DNA of 64,000 nt from Bacillus sp. HF117_J1_D (lineage in GTDB: Bacteria; Bacillota; Bacilli; Bacillales; Bacillaceae_C), in assembly GCA_009928435.1 (NCBI GenBank), contig JAABNQ010000002.1, forward strand, positions 62,001 through 126,000, read 5' to 3'. The notes beneath the pieces are model-generated. The model ran no database searches. It saw only the letters and a program-made list of their open reading frames with translations, and was not told where the DNA came from. The translations under genes were made by a program, and so were the position numbers. Positions 56,995 to 64,000 of the stretch are shown in pieces; the stretch's first letter is position 1; the number at the start of each line of letters is the position of its first letter.

Positions 56995-57909
56995 TTGGAA
57001 AATATCATTCGCATCCTGCCAACTGAGATCTCAAAATTAATTGATGCCATGCCTGAAGAAACGAAAGCTCGGATAGAAGAGATACGTCTCCGGATCAATC
57101 GGCAAGTAGAAGTAACGGCAAGAGAAGTGACGAGCTACTTGCCTTATTTGTTTACACGAGATGACGCGGAGCAGTTGATTAGTCATTTGGCCGGCCACTC
57201 ATTTTATACATTGGATGAAGAATTGAGAAGGGGATATATCACGATTGAGGGCGGGCATCGGATTGGGCTTGCTGGAAAAGTGATATTGGAAGGTGGAAGA
57301 GTAAAAGCCTTGAGACATTTGGCTTCCTTTAATATAAGGGTTGCCCGGGAAAAAATCGGGGCGTCTGAACATTTCATCCCATTTTTGTATGAGGGGGGAT
57401 GGAAACATACCATGATTATTGGACCTCCCCAAACAGGAAAAACAACATTACTGCGCGATCTTGCAAGAATTGTATCCACTGGTTATCCCAAAAGAGAAAT
57501 TTCTCCCATGAAAGCAGGGATTGTCGATGAAAGGTCTGAAATAGCCGGCTGTATACATGGAATTCCCCAATTGCAATTCGGAACGCGGGTTGATGTGCTT
57601 GATGCTTGTCCGAAGGCAGAAGGGATGATGATGATGATCAGAGCGCTTAGTCCAGACGTAATGATTGTGGACGAGATTGGTCGCAGGGAAGACAAAGAAG
57701 CTATCATGGAAGCCGTTAATGCCGGAATTACGTTAATGATGACTACGCACGGAAATGGTTTGGAGGAAATCATCAAAAGACCTTTGCTAAGGGAAATTAT
57801 TGAGCAGCAGGTTTTTCAGCGATTCATTGAATTATCGCGGGATCATGGCCCGGGGACGGTTATTTCCATTAAAGATCAAAACGGACAAGCTGTGAATACC
57901 CATGTTTAA
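56995..57909 (+). CDS. spoIIIAA: stage III sporulation ATPase SpoIIIAA
   Basis: A 304-residue secretion-type ATPase of the mother-cell channel connecting to the forespore. Walker A GPPQTGKTT (about residues 156-164), IVDERSE, and Walker B VMIVDEIGR are present; GHRIGLAGKV is typical. TTG 56995 has GGGAGAGGG five bases upstream and aligns with the B. subtilis start; an open frame to 56947 would precede the promoter. First gene of an eight-gene operon. Confidence 0.95.
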   Translation: MENIIRILPTEISKLIDAMPEETKARIEEIRLRINRQVEVTAREVTSYLPYLFTRDDAEQLISHLAGHSFYTLDEELRRGYITIEGGHRIGLAGKVILEGGRVKALRHLASFNIRVAREKIGASEHFIPFLYEGGWKHTMIIGPPQTGKTTLLRDLARIVSTGYPKREISPMKAGIVDERSEIAGCIHGIPQLQFGTRVDVLDACPKAEGMMMMIRALSPDVMIVDEIGRREDKEAIMEAVNAGITLMMTTHGNGLEEIIKRPLLREIIEQQVFQRFIELSRDHGPGTVISIKDQNGQAVNTHV

Positions 57910-58417
57910 ACTGATTGGCGCTCTTTTGATAATCGCAACAACAACTTGGGCAGGGTTTGAAGCATCCAGCCATTTTACCCGGAGACCGAAACAGCTGCGA
58001 ATGATGAAAGACTCTCTGCAAGCATTAGATGCCGAAATTATGTACAGCCATACCCCACTTGGAGAAGCTGCAAACAAAATATCATCACAGATGCCCGAAC
58101 CAGCCGCACGCTTATATAAAACTTTTTCTGAAAAACTTTCCAAAACAGATGCAACCGTCAAGTCAGCATGGAAGGAAAGTCTTGATGAGATATGGCAAGA
58201 TACGGATATGAAATCGGGGGAATATGAAATTCTCATGCAATTTGGCGAAAGTCTTGGGCGGCATGACCGGTATACACAACAAAAACAAATATTGCTGGCA
58301 GTTACTCATCTCGACAGGGAAGAGGATGAAGCAAGGGAGAAACAGAGAAAATACGAAAAAATGGTGAAAAGCCTAGGTGTTTTATCAGGACTATTGTTTA
58401 TTATCCTGCTTTTTTAA
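57902..58417 (+). CDS. spoIIIAB: SpoIIIAB
   Basis: A 171-residue membrane protein with an N-terminal and a C-terminal hydrophobic helix around a helical domain, resembling GspF-type platform domains. RPKQLRMMKDSLQALDAEI and QFGESLGRHDRYTQQK are family features. Overlaps spoIIIAA by 8 bases. Confidence 0.93.
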   Translation: MFKLIGALLIIATTTWAGFEASSHFTRRPKQLRMMKDSLQALDAEIMYSHTPLGEAANKISSQMPEPAARLYKTFSEKLSKTDATVKSAWKESLDEIWQDTDMKSGEYEILMQFGESLGRHDRYTQQKQILLAVTHLDREEDEAREKQRKYEKMVKSLGVLSGLLFIILLF

Positions 58418-58435
58418 TGAGGAAGGATGACTTTC

Positions 58436-58519
58436 TTTGGCCAGCCGACGTACTGGATGCCACCAAAGGTGGTCTAGCGCCAGCCCCTCGATGTCACAAG
58501 CCGCTTGCGCTTTTCTTTA
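58436..58519 (+). repeat. repeat element inside the spoIIIA operon
   Basis: The 122-base gap between spoIIIAB and spoIIIAC holds a repeat-like sequence: GCCACC-AAA-GGTGG hairpin, CTAGCGCCAGCCCCTCG and CCGCTTGCGCTTTTCTTTAA. The last part matches the complement of 24623-24642 (CTTGCGCTTTTCTTTAC). The other spoIIIA junctions are 30 bases or shorter, so this looks inserted. Confidence 0.6.
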
Positions 58520-58539
58520 AGGATGGGAGGAAATAGGAT

Positions 58540-58743
58540 ATGGGCATTGATGTGGATGTGATTTTCAAAATAGCAGGGGTCGGCATCGTTGTTGCCTTCT
58601 TGCATACAATTCTTGACCAAGTCGGGAAAAAGGAATATGCCCAATGGGTTACTCTGTTCGGGTTTATTTATATTTTGTTCATGGTTGTTACAATCGTGGA
58701 TGGTCTATTTCAAAAAATAAGATCGGTCTTTTTATTTCAATGA
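58540..58743 (+). CDS. spoIIIAC: SpoIIIAC
   Basis: A 67-residue membrane protein with two hydrophobic helices (DVIFKIAGVGIVVAFLHTI and WVTLFGFIYILFMVV). ATG 58540 follows GGATGGGAGG. Conserved size and place. Confidence 0.94.
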   Translation: MGIDVDVIFKIAGVGIVVAFLHTILDQVGKKEYAQWVTLFGFIYILFMVVTIVDGLFQKIRSVFLFQ

Positions 58744-58752
58744 TGGGAGGGA

Positions 58753-59151
58753 ATGGTTATTGCCATACTGCAAATAGCGGGCATTTCCCTCATTGCTACT
58801 TTTTTAGCCCTTATCATTAAAGAACAGAAGCCAACCTTTGCTTTTTTGCTAATCTTATTCACGGGATGTGCTATTTTTTTATTTTTGGTTGACCAGATAC
58901 ATGGAATCATCACAACAATCGAAGTTTTGGCCGCAAATGCCGGTATAAATACGATGTATGTCAAAACAATATTAAAAATTATCGGAATTGCCTATATTGC
59001 CGAATTTGCTTCACATATAAGCAAAGATGCCGGAATGGGGGCCATGGCGGCGAAGGTTGAATTAGCAGGGAAAATACTGATCCTAGCTTTGGCTGTCCCC
59101 ATTTTGACTGTTCTGATTGATACGATCATCAATATGATGCCAGTCAGATAA
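58753..59151 (+). CDS. spoIIIAD: SpoIIIAD
   Basis: A 132-residue membrane protein with about four helices; LIIKEQKPTFAFLLILF and VKTILKIIGIAYIAEFASH are highly typical. ATG 58753 lies only a few bases after GGGAGGG, a tight but usable spacing. Confidence 0.94.
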   Translation: MVIAILQIAGISLIATFLALIIKEQKPTFAFLLILFTGCAIFLFLVDQIHGIITTIEVLAANAGINTMYVKTILKIIGIAYIAEFASHISKDAGMGAMAAKVELAGKILILALAVPILTVLIDTIINMMPVR

Positions 59152-59181
59152 CAGCGTGCGTGATAGGCGGAGGGGAAGAAT

Positions 59182-60369
59182 ATGCGGAACATGATCCAGT
59201 TGTTCTTATTCTGCTTTGTACTTTTTGCAGGTGCATCTGCAATTCAGGCGAAGCAGGAAGAAGAACCATCAAACGATATCATGACAAAAATGGTGGATGA
59301 ACAGATTGAAACGCTGGGAATTGAAGAGCTCCAAGGGTTTTGGGAAGGCATTATAGATGAATATGGGGGATATTTGCCTGAAAGTCAAAAAGGAACACTT
59401 CTTGAATTCATAAAGGGGGAAAAGTCTTTTTCCATAAAAGAGTGGTTTCGTGGAATTGGAGCATTTGCTTTTCAGGAGCTGACCATGAATGGAAAGCTGC
59501 TGGGGACGTTATTATTATTAACGATTTTCAGCTCCTTTCTGCAATCGCTGCACACAGCATTTGAAAAAGGAGCTGTTTCCAAGGTTGCCTATTCGGTTGT
59601 ATTTATGGTTCTTATTATCATCGCACTCAACAGTTTTCGGGTCTCAGTAGACTATGCGGTGACAGCAATTGAATCAATGTCACAATTTATCTATGCTCTC
59701 ATTCCGCTCATACTTGCCTTGATTGCTTCGTCAGGTGGTGTCACTTCTGCTGCATTCTTCCATCCTATGTTAATCTTTTTGATCCAGACGAGCGGTCTCC
59801 TTATTCAGACCGTTGTATTGCCGCTTTTATTTATGGCATTGCTTTTGGGGATTGTCAGCGCCTTGAGTGAAAATTATAAGGTGACAAAGCTGTCCAACCT
59901 GTTTAAAAAAGCGGGCATAGGCATTCTTGGTGCCTTCATGGCCGTGCTTTTAGGTGTGATTTCCATCCAGGGGACAGCGACGGCCGTGACAGATGGTGTT
60001 GCAATTAGAACTGCCAAATATGTTACCGGCAATTTTGTACCGGTTGTGGGGAGAATGTTCACGGACGCAGCGGATACCGTTTTAACTGCATCTGTATTGA
60101 TCAAAAATACGGTCGGTCTGGCGGGAGTAGCCATTATTTTGCTGATTGCCGCTTTTCCTGGAGTGAAAATCCTGATGATTATTTTAGTTTATAAGCTTGC
60201 AGGTGCTTTGCTTCAGCCTGTTGGCGACGGCCCCCTTATCAACTGCCTAGATTTGATAAGCAAATGTATGATGTACGTTTTTGCATCCTTAGCGATCGTT
60301 TCTTTCATGTTTTTTCTCTGCGTAACCATCGTTATTACGTCAGGGAACGTTACGATGATGATTCGCTGA
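59182..60369 (+). CDS. spoIIIAE: SpoIIIAE
   Basis: A 395-residue polytopic protein with a cleavable-looking signal (MRNMIQLFLFCFVLFAGASA) and about seven later helices. It resembles a permease in fold and is a core part of the channel complex. ATG 59182 follows GGCGGAGGGG. Confidence 0.95.
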   Translation: MRNMIQLFLFCFVLFAGASAIQAKQEEEPSNDIMTKMVDEQIETLGIEELQGFWEGIIDEYGGYLPESQKGTLLEFIKGEKSFSIKEWFRGIGAFAFQELTMNGKLLGTLLLLTIFSSFLQSLHTAFEKGAVSKVAYSVVFMVLIIIALNSFRVSVDYAVTAIESMSQFIYALIPLILALIASSGGVTSAAFFHPMLIFLIQTSGLLIQTVVLPLLFMALLLGIVSALSENYKVTKLSNLFKKAGIGILGAFMAVLLGVISIQGTATAVTDGVAIRTAKYVTGNFVPVVGRMFTDAADTVLTASVLIKNTVGLAGVAIILLIAAFPGVKILMIILVYKLAGALLQPVGDGPLINCLDLISKCMMYVFASLAIVSFMFFLCVTIVITSGNVTMMIR

Positions 60370-60385
60370 TAGGGAGGGAATTTTC

Positions 60386-61012
60386 ATGCAGCTTATTTCA
60401 GAATGGGTTATAAATATCGTTATTTTTATTTTGCTGGCTATGATTGTGGACATGCTTCTCCCGGATACAGCGATGAAGAAATATGTGAAGTTTGTTGTAG
60501 GTCTTTTGTTAATTTCTATTGTCGTGACGCCCATATTTAAGTTTCTTTCCACTGATTTTGATCAAGCTTTACAATCATTTTTAAATGATCAAGGTAACCC
60601 GAACACAGATATGGAAAAATCATTGGAAGGAAAAAAAAGAGAAATAGAAACATCACAGCATGCATATATATTAGAGCAAATGGCTGTCCAACTTAAAGAG
60701 AAAGTTGAAAAGGAGATGATTGCAAGTCATGGCATGACCATCACTAATATCGATATATCCAGCACTTCTTCTCCCGCGCAGGATGTGGAAAGCATTTTGA
60801 AATCTATTAATAAAATAACGGTCTATGTCGAGCCGATGAGAAAAAAAGATTCGGTGGCCGAGGTGGAACAGGTATCCATTCAGATTAAGGATCAGCCAAG
60901 GCATCATCAATCCGGAAGGACTAAAGAGCTCCGGAACATGCTTGCAAGCGAATGGGACGTGCCAGATTCGAAAATAGAATTGGTAGTGAAGGGAGGAACC
61001 GATGATCTATGA
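60386..61012 (+). CDS. spoIIIAF: SpoIIIAF
   Basis: A 208-residue protein with two N-terminal helices (about residues 5-25 and 36-55) and a soluble C-terminal ring-building-motif type domain. ATG 60386 follows GGGAGGG. Confidence 0.93.
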   Translation: MQLISEWVINIVIFILLAMIVDMLLPDTAMKKYVKFVVGLLLISIVVTPIFKFLSTDFDQALQSFLNDQGNPNTDMEKSLEGKKREIETSQHAYILEQMAVQLKEKVEKEMIASHGMTITNIDISSTSSPAQDVESILKSINKITVYVEPMRKKDSVAEVEQVSIQIKDQPRHHQSGRTKELRNMLASEWDVPDSKIELVVKGGTDDL

Positions 61013-61677
61013 GTAAAAATAACGGTCCTCTTGATTGGTTGAAAAATTTATTGACAGGAGATCTTAAAGGAAATCCATCACAAAAGAAAAATAATAAACT
61101 TTTTTACGTTCTTATTCTTGTGCTTGTGGGCGCGGCCTTAATGATCATCTCCGATTTATGGAAAGCTGGGGAAGAGAAAGATTCAGCGGCAGTCATGAAA
61201 GAACTGGAAGCTGGTGCTGATGATGCAGAGGCCTTTGGCAGAAAAAAAGACTCCGAACATGGTATGCCAGAATTGGAGAATCGATATGAAAATCAATTGA
61301 AAGAAGCTCTGGAGCAAATAGCTGGTGTACAAGATGTTACAGTTGTTGTAAATGTTGAAGCAACAGAAAAAACAGTGTTGGAAAAAAACCAGACTTTAAA
61401 AAATCAAACGACAGTGGAAGAAGATAAAGAAGGCGGAACGAGAAAGATTGAAGATCAATCAACGGAGGACCAGCTTGTCCTAATCAAGGATGGGGACAAA
61501 GAGATTCCGATTGTTTTGGAAACAAGAAAGCCGGAGATTGAGGGGGTTCTTGTGGTAGCAGGCGGAGCTGAAAATATCCAGGTGAAAAAGTGGATCGTCG
61601 AGGCAGTAACAAGAGGTCTGAATGTTCCAAGTCATAAAGTGGCGGTCATGCCGAAAAAGTCAAAGGGGGATTCATAA
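61009..61677 (+). CDS. spoIIIAG: SpoIIIAG
   Basis: A 222-residue protein with one N-terminal membrane helix (about 30-48) and a ring-forming extracellular domain; in B. subtilis it makes a large 30-fold ring. ENRYENQLKEALEQIAGV and VVAGGAENIQVKKWI are typical. ATGA overlap with spoIIIAF. Confidence 0.95.
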   Translation: MSKNNGPLDWLKNLLTGDLKGNPSQKKNNKLFYVLILVLVGAALMIISDLWKAGEEKDSAAVMKELEAGADDAEAFGRKKDSEHGMPELENRYENQLKEALEQIAGVQDVTVVVNVEATEKTVLEKNQTLKNQTTVEEDKEGGTRKIEDQSTEDQLVLIKDGDKEIPIVLETRKPEIEGVLVVAGGAENIQVKKWIVEAVTRGLNVPSHKVAVMPKKSKGDS

Positions 61678-62207
61678 TGCTTTTAAAGAAACAGACAGTT
61701 TGGCTCTTAACGATGCTGAGTCTTGTCGTAGTCCTGTCCGTATATTATGTGACGTCTGATCCGGCCAAGAATGACTTGGCGACAGGTGGAAAAGAAGAGA
61801 CTTCCAGTGAAATGGCAACAAATGAAAAAGATATGAAAGTGATTACGGAAGCATCTGGAGATGAGGCATTTGAAACGATAAGGATGGAAGTTCAGGATAA
61901 ACGCAGTAAAGAGAGAACAGAATTAACTTCCCAGGTTGGCTCCTCTGATCTAACTGCTAAAGAGAAAAGTGAATTATACTCAAAGCTGCAGGATTTAACC
62001 GCTCTTGACACGAAAGAAAGGACTTTGGAAAGCCTCATCAAATCTCTTGGATACGATGATGCGCTTGTCCGGACCGATGATAATGAAATGCTGATTACAG
62101 TAATAGCTAAAGAACATTCCAAGGCTGATGCCGCACGTATCCTGCAGGTGGTCAGGGAGGAAATCGGTACACAGACGGTTGCCACGGTTGAGTTTCAAAC
62201 AAAATAG
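61677..62207 (+). CDS. spoIIIAH: SpoIIIAH
   Basis: A 176-residue protein that in the septum binds forespore SpoIIQ through its extracellular YscJ/FliF-like domain. One N-terminal helix (about 7-25), a charged linker shorter than in B. subtilis (218 residues in total there), then the ring domain (LIKSLGYDDALVRTDDNEM). Start overlaps the spoIIIAG stop by one base. Confidence 0.94.
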   Translation: MLLKKQTVWLLTMLSLVVVLSVYYVTSDPAKNDLATGGKEETSSEMATNEKDMKVITEASGDEAFETIRMEVQDKRSKERTELTSQVGSSDLTAKEKSELYSKLQDLTALDTKERTLESLIKSLGYDDALVRTDDNEMLITVIAKEHSKADAARILQVVREEIGTQTVATVEFQTK

Positions 62208-62211
62208 GAAC

Positions 62212-62250
62212 ACGACGGAGAGGAAGGGGGCCTGTCCGTCTTTCTTTTTT
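62212..62250 (+). terminator. probable terminator of spoIIIA
   Basis: GACGG and CCGTC with an inner AGG/CCT pair, then a T-rich tract. Moderate stem. Confidence 0.55.
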
Positions 62251-62428
62251 TGATCGTATATTTCTGGACGTTACTAGCGTTGACCGTGACGGGGGAATAT
62301 GATTGGGCATCGTGCAGCTTGAGTCATTTTGAAACTTGGTGCAGACATTCACTTGAACTATCGTATCGTTACTTCAAGAAGGAAATTCCCTTTTCATGAT
62401 AGAATTAAGTAAATTGGTTAGTAATTGA

Positions 62429-62468
62429 TCCGACATTTTTTGAACATGAAATGTCGGACAGTTACAAT
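62429..62468 (+). promoter_or_regulatory. promoter with overlapping 10-bp palindrome
   Basis: TTGAAC (62440-62445), a 17-base spacer and TACAAT (62463-62468). TCCGACATTT (62429-62438) and AAATGTCGGA (62449-62458) are perfect inverted repeats flanking the -35 box. No T-run follows directly, so an operator is more likely than a terminator. The stretch 62251-62428 shows nothing else. Confidence 0.65.
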
Positions 62469-62514
62469 CATTCCGAGAATTTCCTTCCAAATTACGATTA
62501 AAGGGGATGTAGAA

Positions 62515-62979
62515 ATGGAATATAGAATTGAAGTTTTGGATTTTGAGGTTGAAATTGTAGGAGTTAAACAAAAAGTTCTAACAAAGGATGCTTTTAATAT
62601 TATCCCTAAATTATGGGAAGATGCGAATGAAAACGGATTGTTACAAAAGCTTATTGATATGTCATGGGAAAATCCACAATGTAAAATGGAAGGTATTTTA
62701 GGTGTCTGTGGCAAACAAGCCGCCATTATAGATGAAGAATTCGATTATTTTATGGGTTGCCGTTATACAAATGATTTCTCTAATGATATGGAGAAAATCG
62801 TGATACCTCAAAGTACATGGGCTGTATTTCCTAATATTATTGATGCATGGAAGCGTCTATATACTGAGTGGTTACCTACTTCAGGATACGAATTGGCGGA
62901 TCTTCCTTGCATTGAGAATCAATTGGCACCTGATAGGGTTCCTAATAGTGAACTGTGGGTTCCTGTAAAACCAAAATAA
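62515..62979 (+). CDS. stand-alone GyrI-like effector-binding protein
   Basis: A 154-residue protein matching the C-terminal effector-binding domain of AraC-type activators and GyrI (SOUL-like fold): YRIEVLDFEVEIVGVKQKV, CRYTNDF, VIPQSTWAVFP, WKRLYTEWLPTSGYELAD and SELWVPVKP. There is no DNA-binding domain and none is seen upstream. ATG 62515 follows AAAGGGGATG. Such proteins bind small hydrophobic or cationic molecules. It is not part of the usual spoIIIA-accB junction, so it is a likely accessory gain. Confidence 0.82.
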   Translation: MEYRIEVLDFEVEIVGVKQKVLTKDAFNIIPKLWEDANENGLLQKLIDMSWENPQCKMEGILGVCGKQAAIIDEEFDYFMGCRYTNDFSNDMEKIVIPQSTWAVFPNIIDAWKRLYTEWLPTSGYELADLPCIENQLAPDRVPNSELWVPVKPK

Positions 62980-63012
62980 TTATTGTTACATTCAGCTCAA
63001 TTTTACAATAAC

Positions 63013-63118
63013 TACGATAAATCAACATCGCTTCACTACGTTGCACGTGTGTCCTTTATCTCGTCAGAACCCCTCCAGTCTGTACGTCGATAAACAGGCA
63101 TCTTCACTTTTCTTGTTG
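63013..63118 (+). repeat. dispersed repeat module B, copy 1
   Basis: A 106-base unit starting TACGATAA, with CAACATCGCTTCACT, CCTTTATCTCGTCAG, CCAGTCTGTACGTCG and ending CACTTTTCTTGTTG. A second copy begins exactly 150 bases later. Confidence 0.85.
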
Positions 63119-63268
63119 TCCAGTTCCAGCGCTCAGCGACTAGCAGACTTCCTTCCCCTTCCTACGATAAGTCAACATCGCTTCACTTCGTTACGCGTGT
63201 TTCCTTTATCTCGTCAGGAGAAGTCCAGTCTGTACGTCGCTAACCGAGCGCTTTCACTTTTCTTGTTG
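63119..63268 (+). repeat. dispersed repeat module A plus module B, copy 2
   Basis: CCAGTTCCAGCGC and CGACTAGCAGACTTC (63119-63150) are module A, as at 9730 and, inverted, at 24788-24820. Module B copy 2 spans 63163-63268. No gene lies in 62980-63374. Confidence 0.82.
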
Positions 63269-63374
63269 CATTTTACTATTTATTTATGTATATTTACCCT
63301 GTCGTCGTTGAATTTATATAACCTGTTATATTATGATGTTAAGAGCTACTCATAATTTTTAAGGAGTGTCGTGT

Positions 63375-63884
63375 ATGCTGAAGATTCAGGAAATCCGTGA
63401 AATTATAAAACTTATTGATCAATCTGACATTGAGGAGTTTGTCTATAAGCATGACGGCTCGAAAATCGAGCTGAAAAAGAGAGTAAATCAACCTGCTCAG
63501 GAGACTATTCAATATGTGACAGAAGTGGTTCAGGAACCGCAGCCTGTCATTCGCCAGGAAGTTGTTCCTGAAGCCCCGGCAGTAGAAAAAGCTCCTGCTG
63601 CGTCCGAAACAGCTCCAGTGCAGGAGGTCGTAGAAAATAGTCATTTACATAAAATTGTTTCTCCAATGGTTGGAACTTTTTATCAGGCTTCCTCTCCAGA
63701 TAGCGATCCTTATGTGAAAGTCGGTTCTGAAGTCACCTCTGACTCTATTGTTTGTATCGTAGAAGCAATGAAGCTGTTTAATGAGATCGAGGCGGAAGTT
63801 GAAGGTAAGATAGTGGAAATCCTTGTGAAGGATGGCGAACTTGTGGAGTATGGCCAACCGCTATTTTTAGTTGAGCCCAAGTAA
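63375..63884 (+). CDS. accB: acetyl-CoA carboxylase biotin carboxyl carrier protein
   Basis: A 169-residue BCCP. An N-terminal helix (IQEIREIIKLIDQSDIEEF) and a Pro/Ala/Glu-rich linker lead to the biotinyl domain with EAMKL (biotin Lys at about residue 132). ATG 63375 follows AAGGAG. Followed by accC after 12 bases. Confidence 0.96.
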   Translation: MLKIQEIREIIKLIDQSDIEEFVYKHDGSKIELKKRVNQPAQETIQYVTEVVQEPQPVIRQEVVPEAPAVEKAPAASETAPVQEVVENSHLHKIVSPMVGTFYQASSPDSDPYVKVGSEVTSDSIVCIVEAMKLFNEIEAEVEGKIVEILVKDGELVEYGQPLFLVEPK

Positions 63885-63896
63885 GGAGCGAAATAA

Positions 63897-64000
63897 ATGA
63901 TAAAGAAACTTTTAATAGCAAACAGGGGAGAAATTGCTGTCCGCATTATACGTGCTTGTATGGAGCTGGATATAGAAACAGTTGCTGTATATTCTGAAGC
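63897..64000 (+). CDS. accC: acetyl-CoA carboxylase biotin carboxylase, 5' end only
   Basis: The first 34 codons, beginning [20 protein letters not shown], are the classic biotin carboxylase N-terminus. ATG 63897 follows TAAGGAG. The gene runs off the end of the window. Confidence 0.94.
   Translation, partial: MIKKLLIANRGEIAVRIIRACMELDIETVAVYSE

Noticed and set aside
19975-57000. Many TTG starts (nfo, ispG, yqfZ, pbpA, yqgN, gluP, yqgS, comGG, yqhL, yqhP, spoIIIAA).
   Set aside because: The proportion is in line with other bacilli and needs no special explanation.

Overview
The window is an ordinary vegetative and sporulation chromosome segment from a spore-forming, naturally competence-capable member of the Bacillaceae (Bacillus sensu lato). 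Gene order largely follows the yqfF-to-accC arc of Bacillus subtilis. Strong AGGAGG-type ribosome sites, frequent TTG starts, a complete spoIIIA operon, a comG operon, a T-box and a glycine riboswitch all point to Firmicutes. I cannot name the species from the sequence alone.

Layout. 1-9.7 kb: the 3' part of pgpH (c-di-AMP hydrolase), ybeY, dgkA, cdd, era, yqzL, recO, the T-box-controlled glyQS, and the ccpN/ppsR carbon-control pair. 9.7-13.5 kb: a yaiI-like gene with a doubtful reading frame, then dnaG and rpoD. 13.7-16.4 kb: an acyl-CoA dehydrogenase fossil, cccA, trmK and yqfO. 16.6-21.2 kb: ispH, yqfQ, cshB, nfo and yqfT. 21.2-23.6 kb: a zinc island (promoter and operator, znuC, a structured 185-bp insertion, znuB, zur). 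23.6-28.4 kb: yqfW, yqfX, ispG, yqfZ, yqgB, yqgC and sodA. 28.6-39.5 kb: yqgE, pbpA, two small membrane proteins, rpmG, yqgN, yqgO, gluP, yqgQ, an LtaS paralogue, a metallo-hydrolase and two tiny membrane proteins. 39.7-44 kb: comGA-GG and yqzE. 44-50.8 kb: yqhG, yqhH, then the riboswitch-controlled gcvT-gcvPA-gcvPB. 50.9-56.8 kb: yqhL, yqhO, yqhP, yqhR, papA, efp, a type I aroD and aroK. 56.9-62.2 kb: spoIIIAA-AH behind a probable SigE promoter. 62.4-64 kb: a stand-alone GyrI-like effector-binding protein, a repeat cluster, accB and the start of accC.

How the genes work together. The gcv genes carry out glycine cleavage under glycine sensing, while glyQS is induced when glycyl-tRNA is uncharged. 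The zinc island couples a zinc ABC transporter to its Fur-family repressor, and an L33 protein with three cysteines lies about 10 kb away. ispG and ispH are two MEP-pathway Fe-S enzymes. aroD and aroK are neighbouring shikimate-pathway enzymes. spoIIIA builds the mother-cell half of the feeding-tube channel.

No classical transposase, prophage, CRISPR array, rRNA or tRNA was seen. The least ordinary material is: (a) the hairpin-rich insertion between znuC and znuB; (b) a family of dispersed composite repeats at about 9.7, 24.6-24.9, 28.5, 58.4 and 63.0-63.3 kb, one copy lying inside the spoIIIA operon; (c) several terminators whose stems or loops contain stop codons, including one whose loop holds the stops of two convergent genes; (d) the yaiI A7 frame problem; and (e) the palindrome lying over the promoter of the GyrI-like gene.
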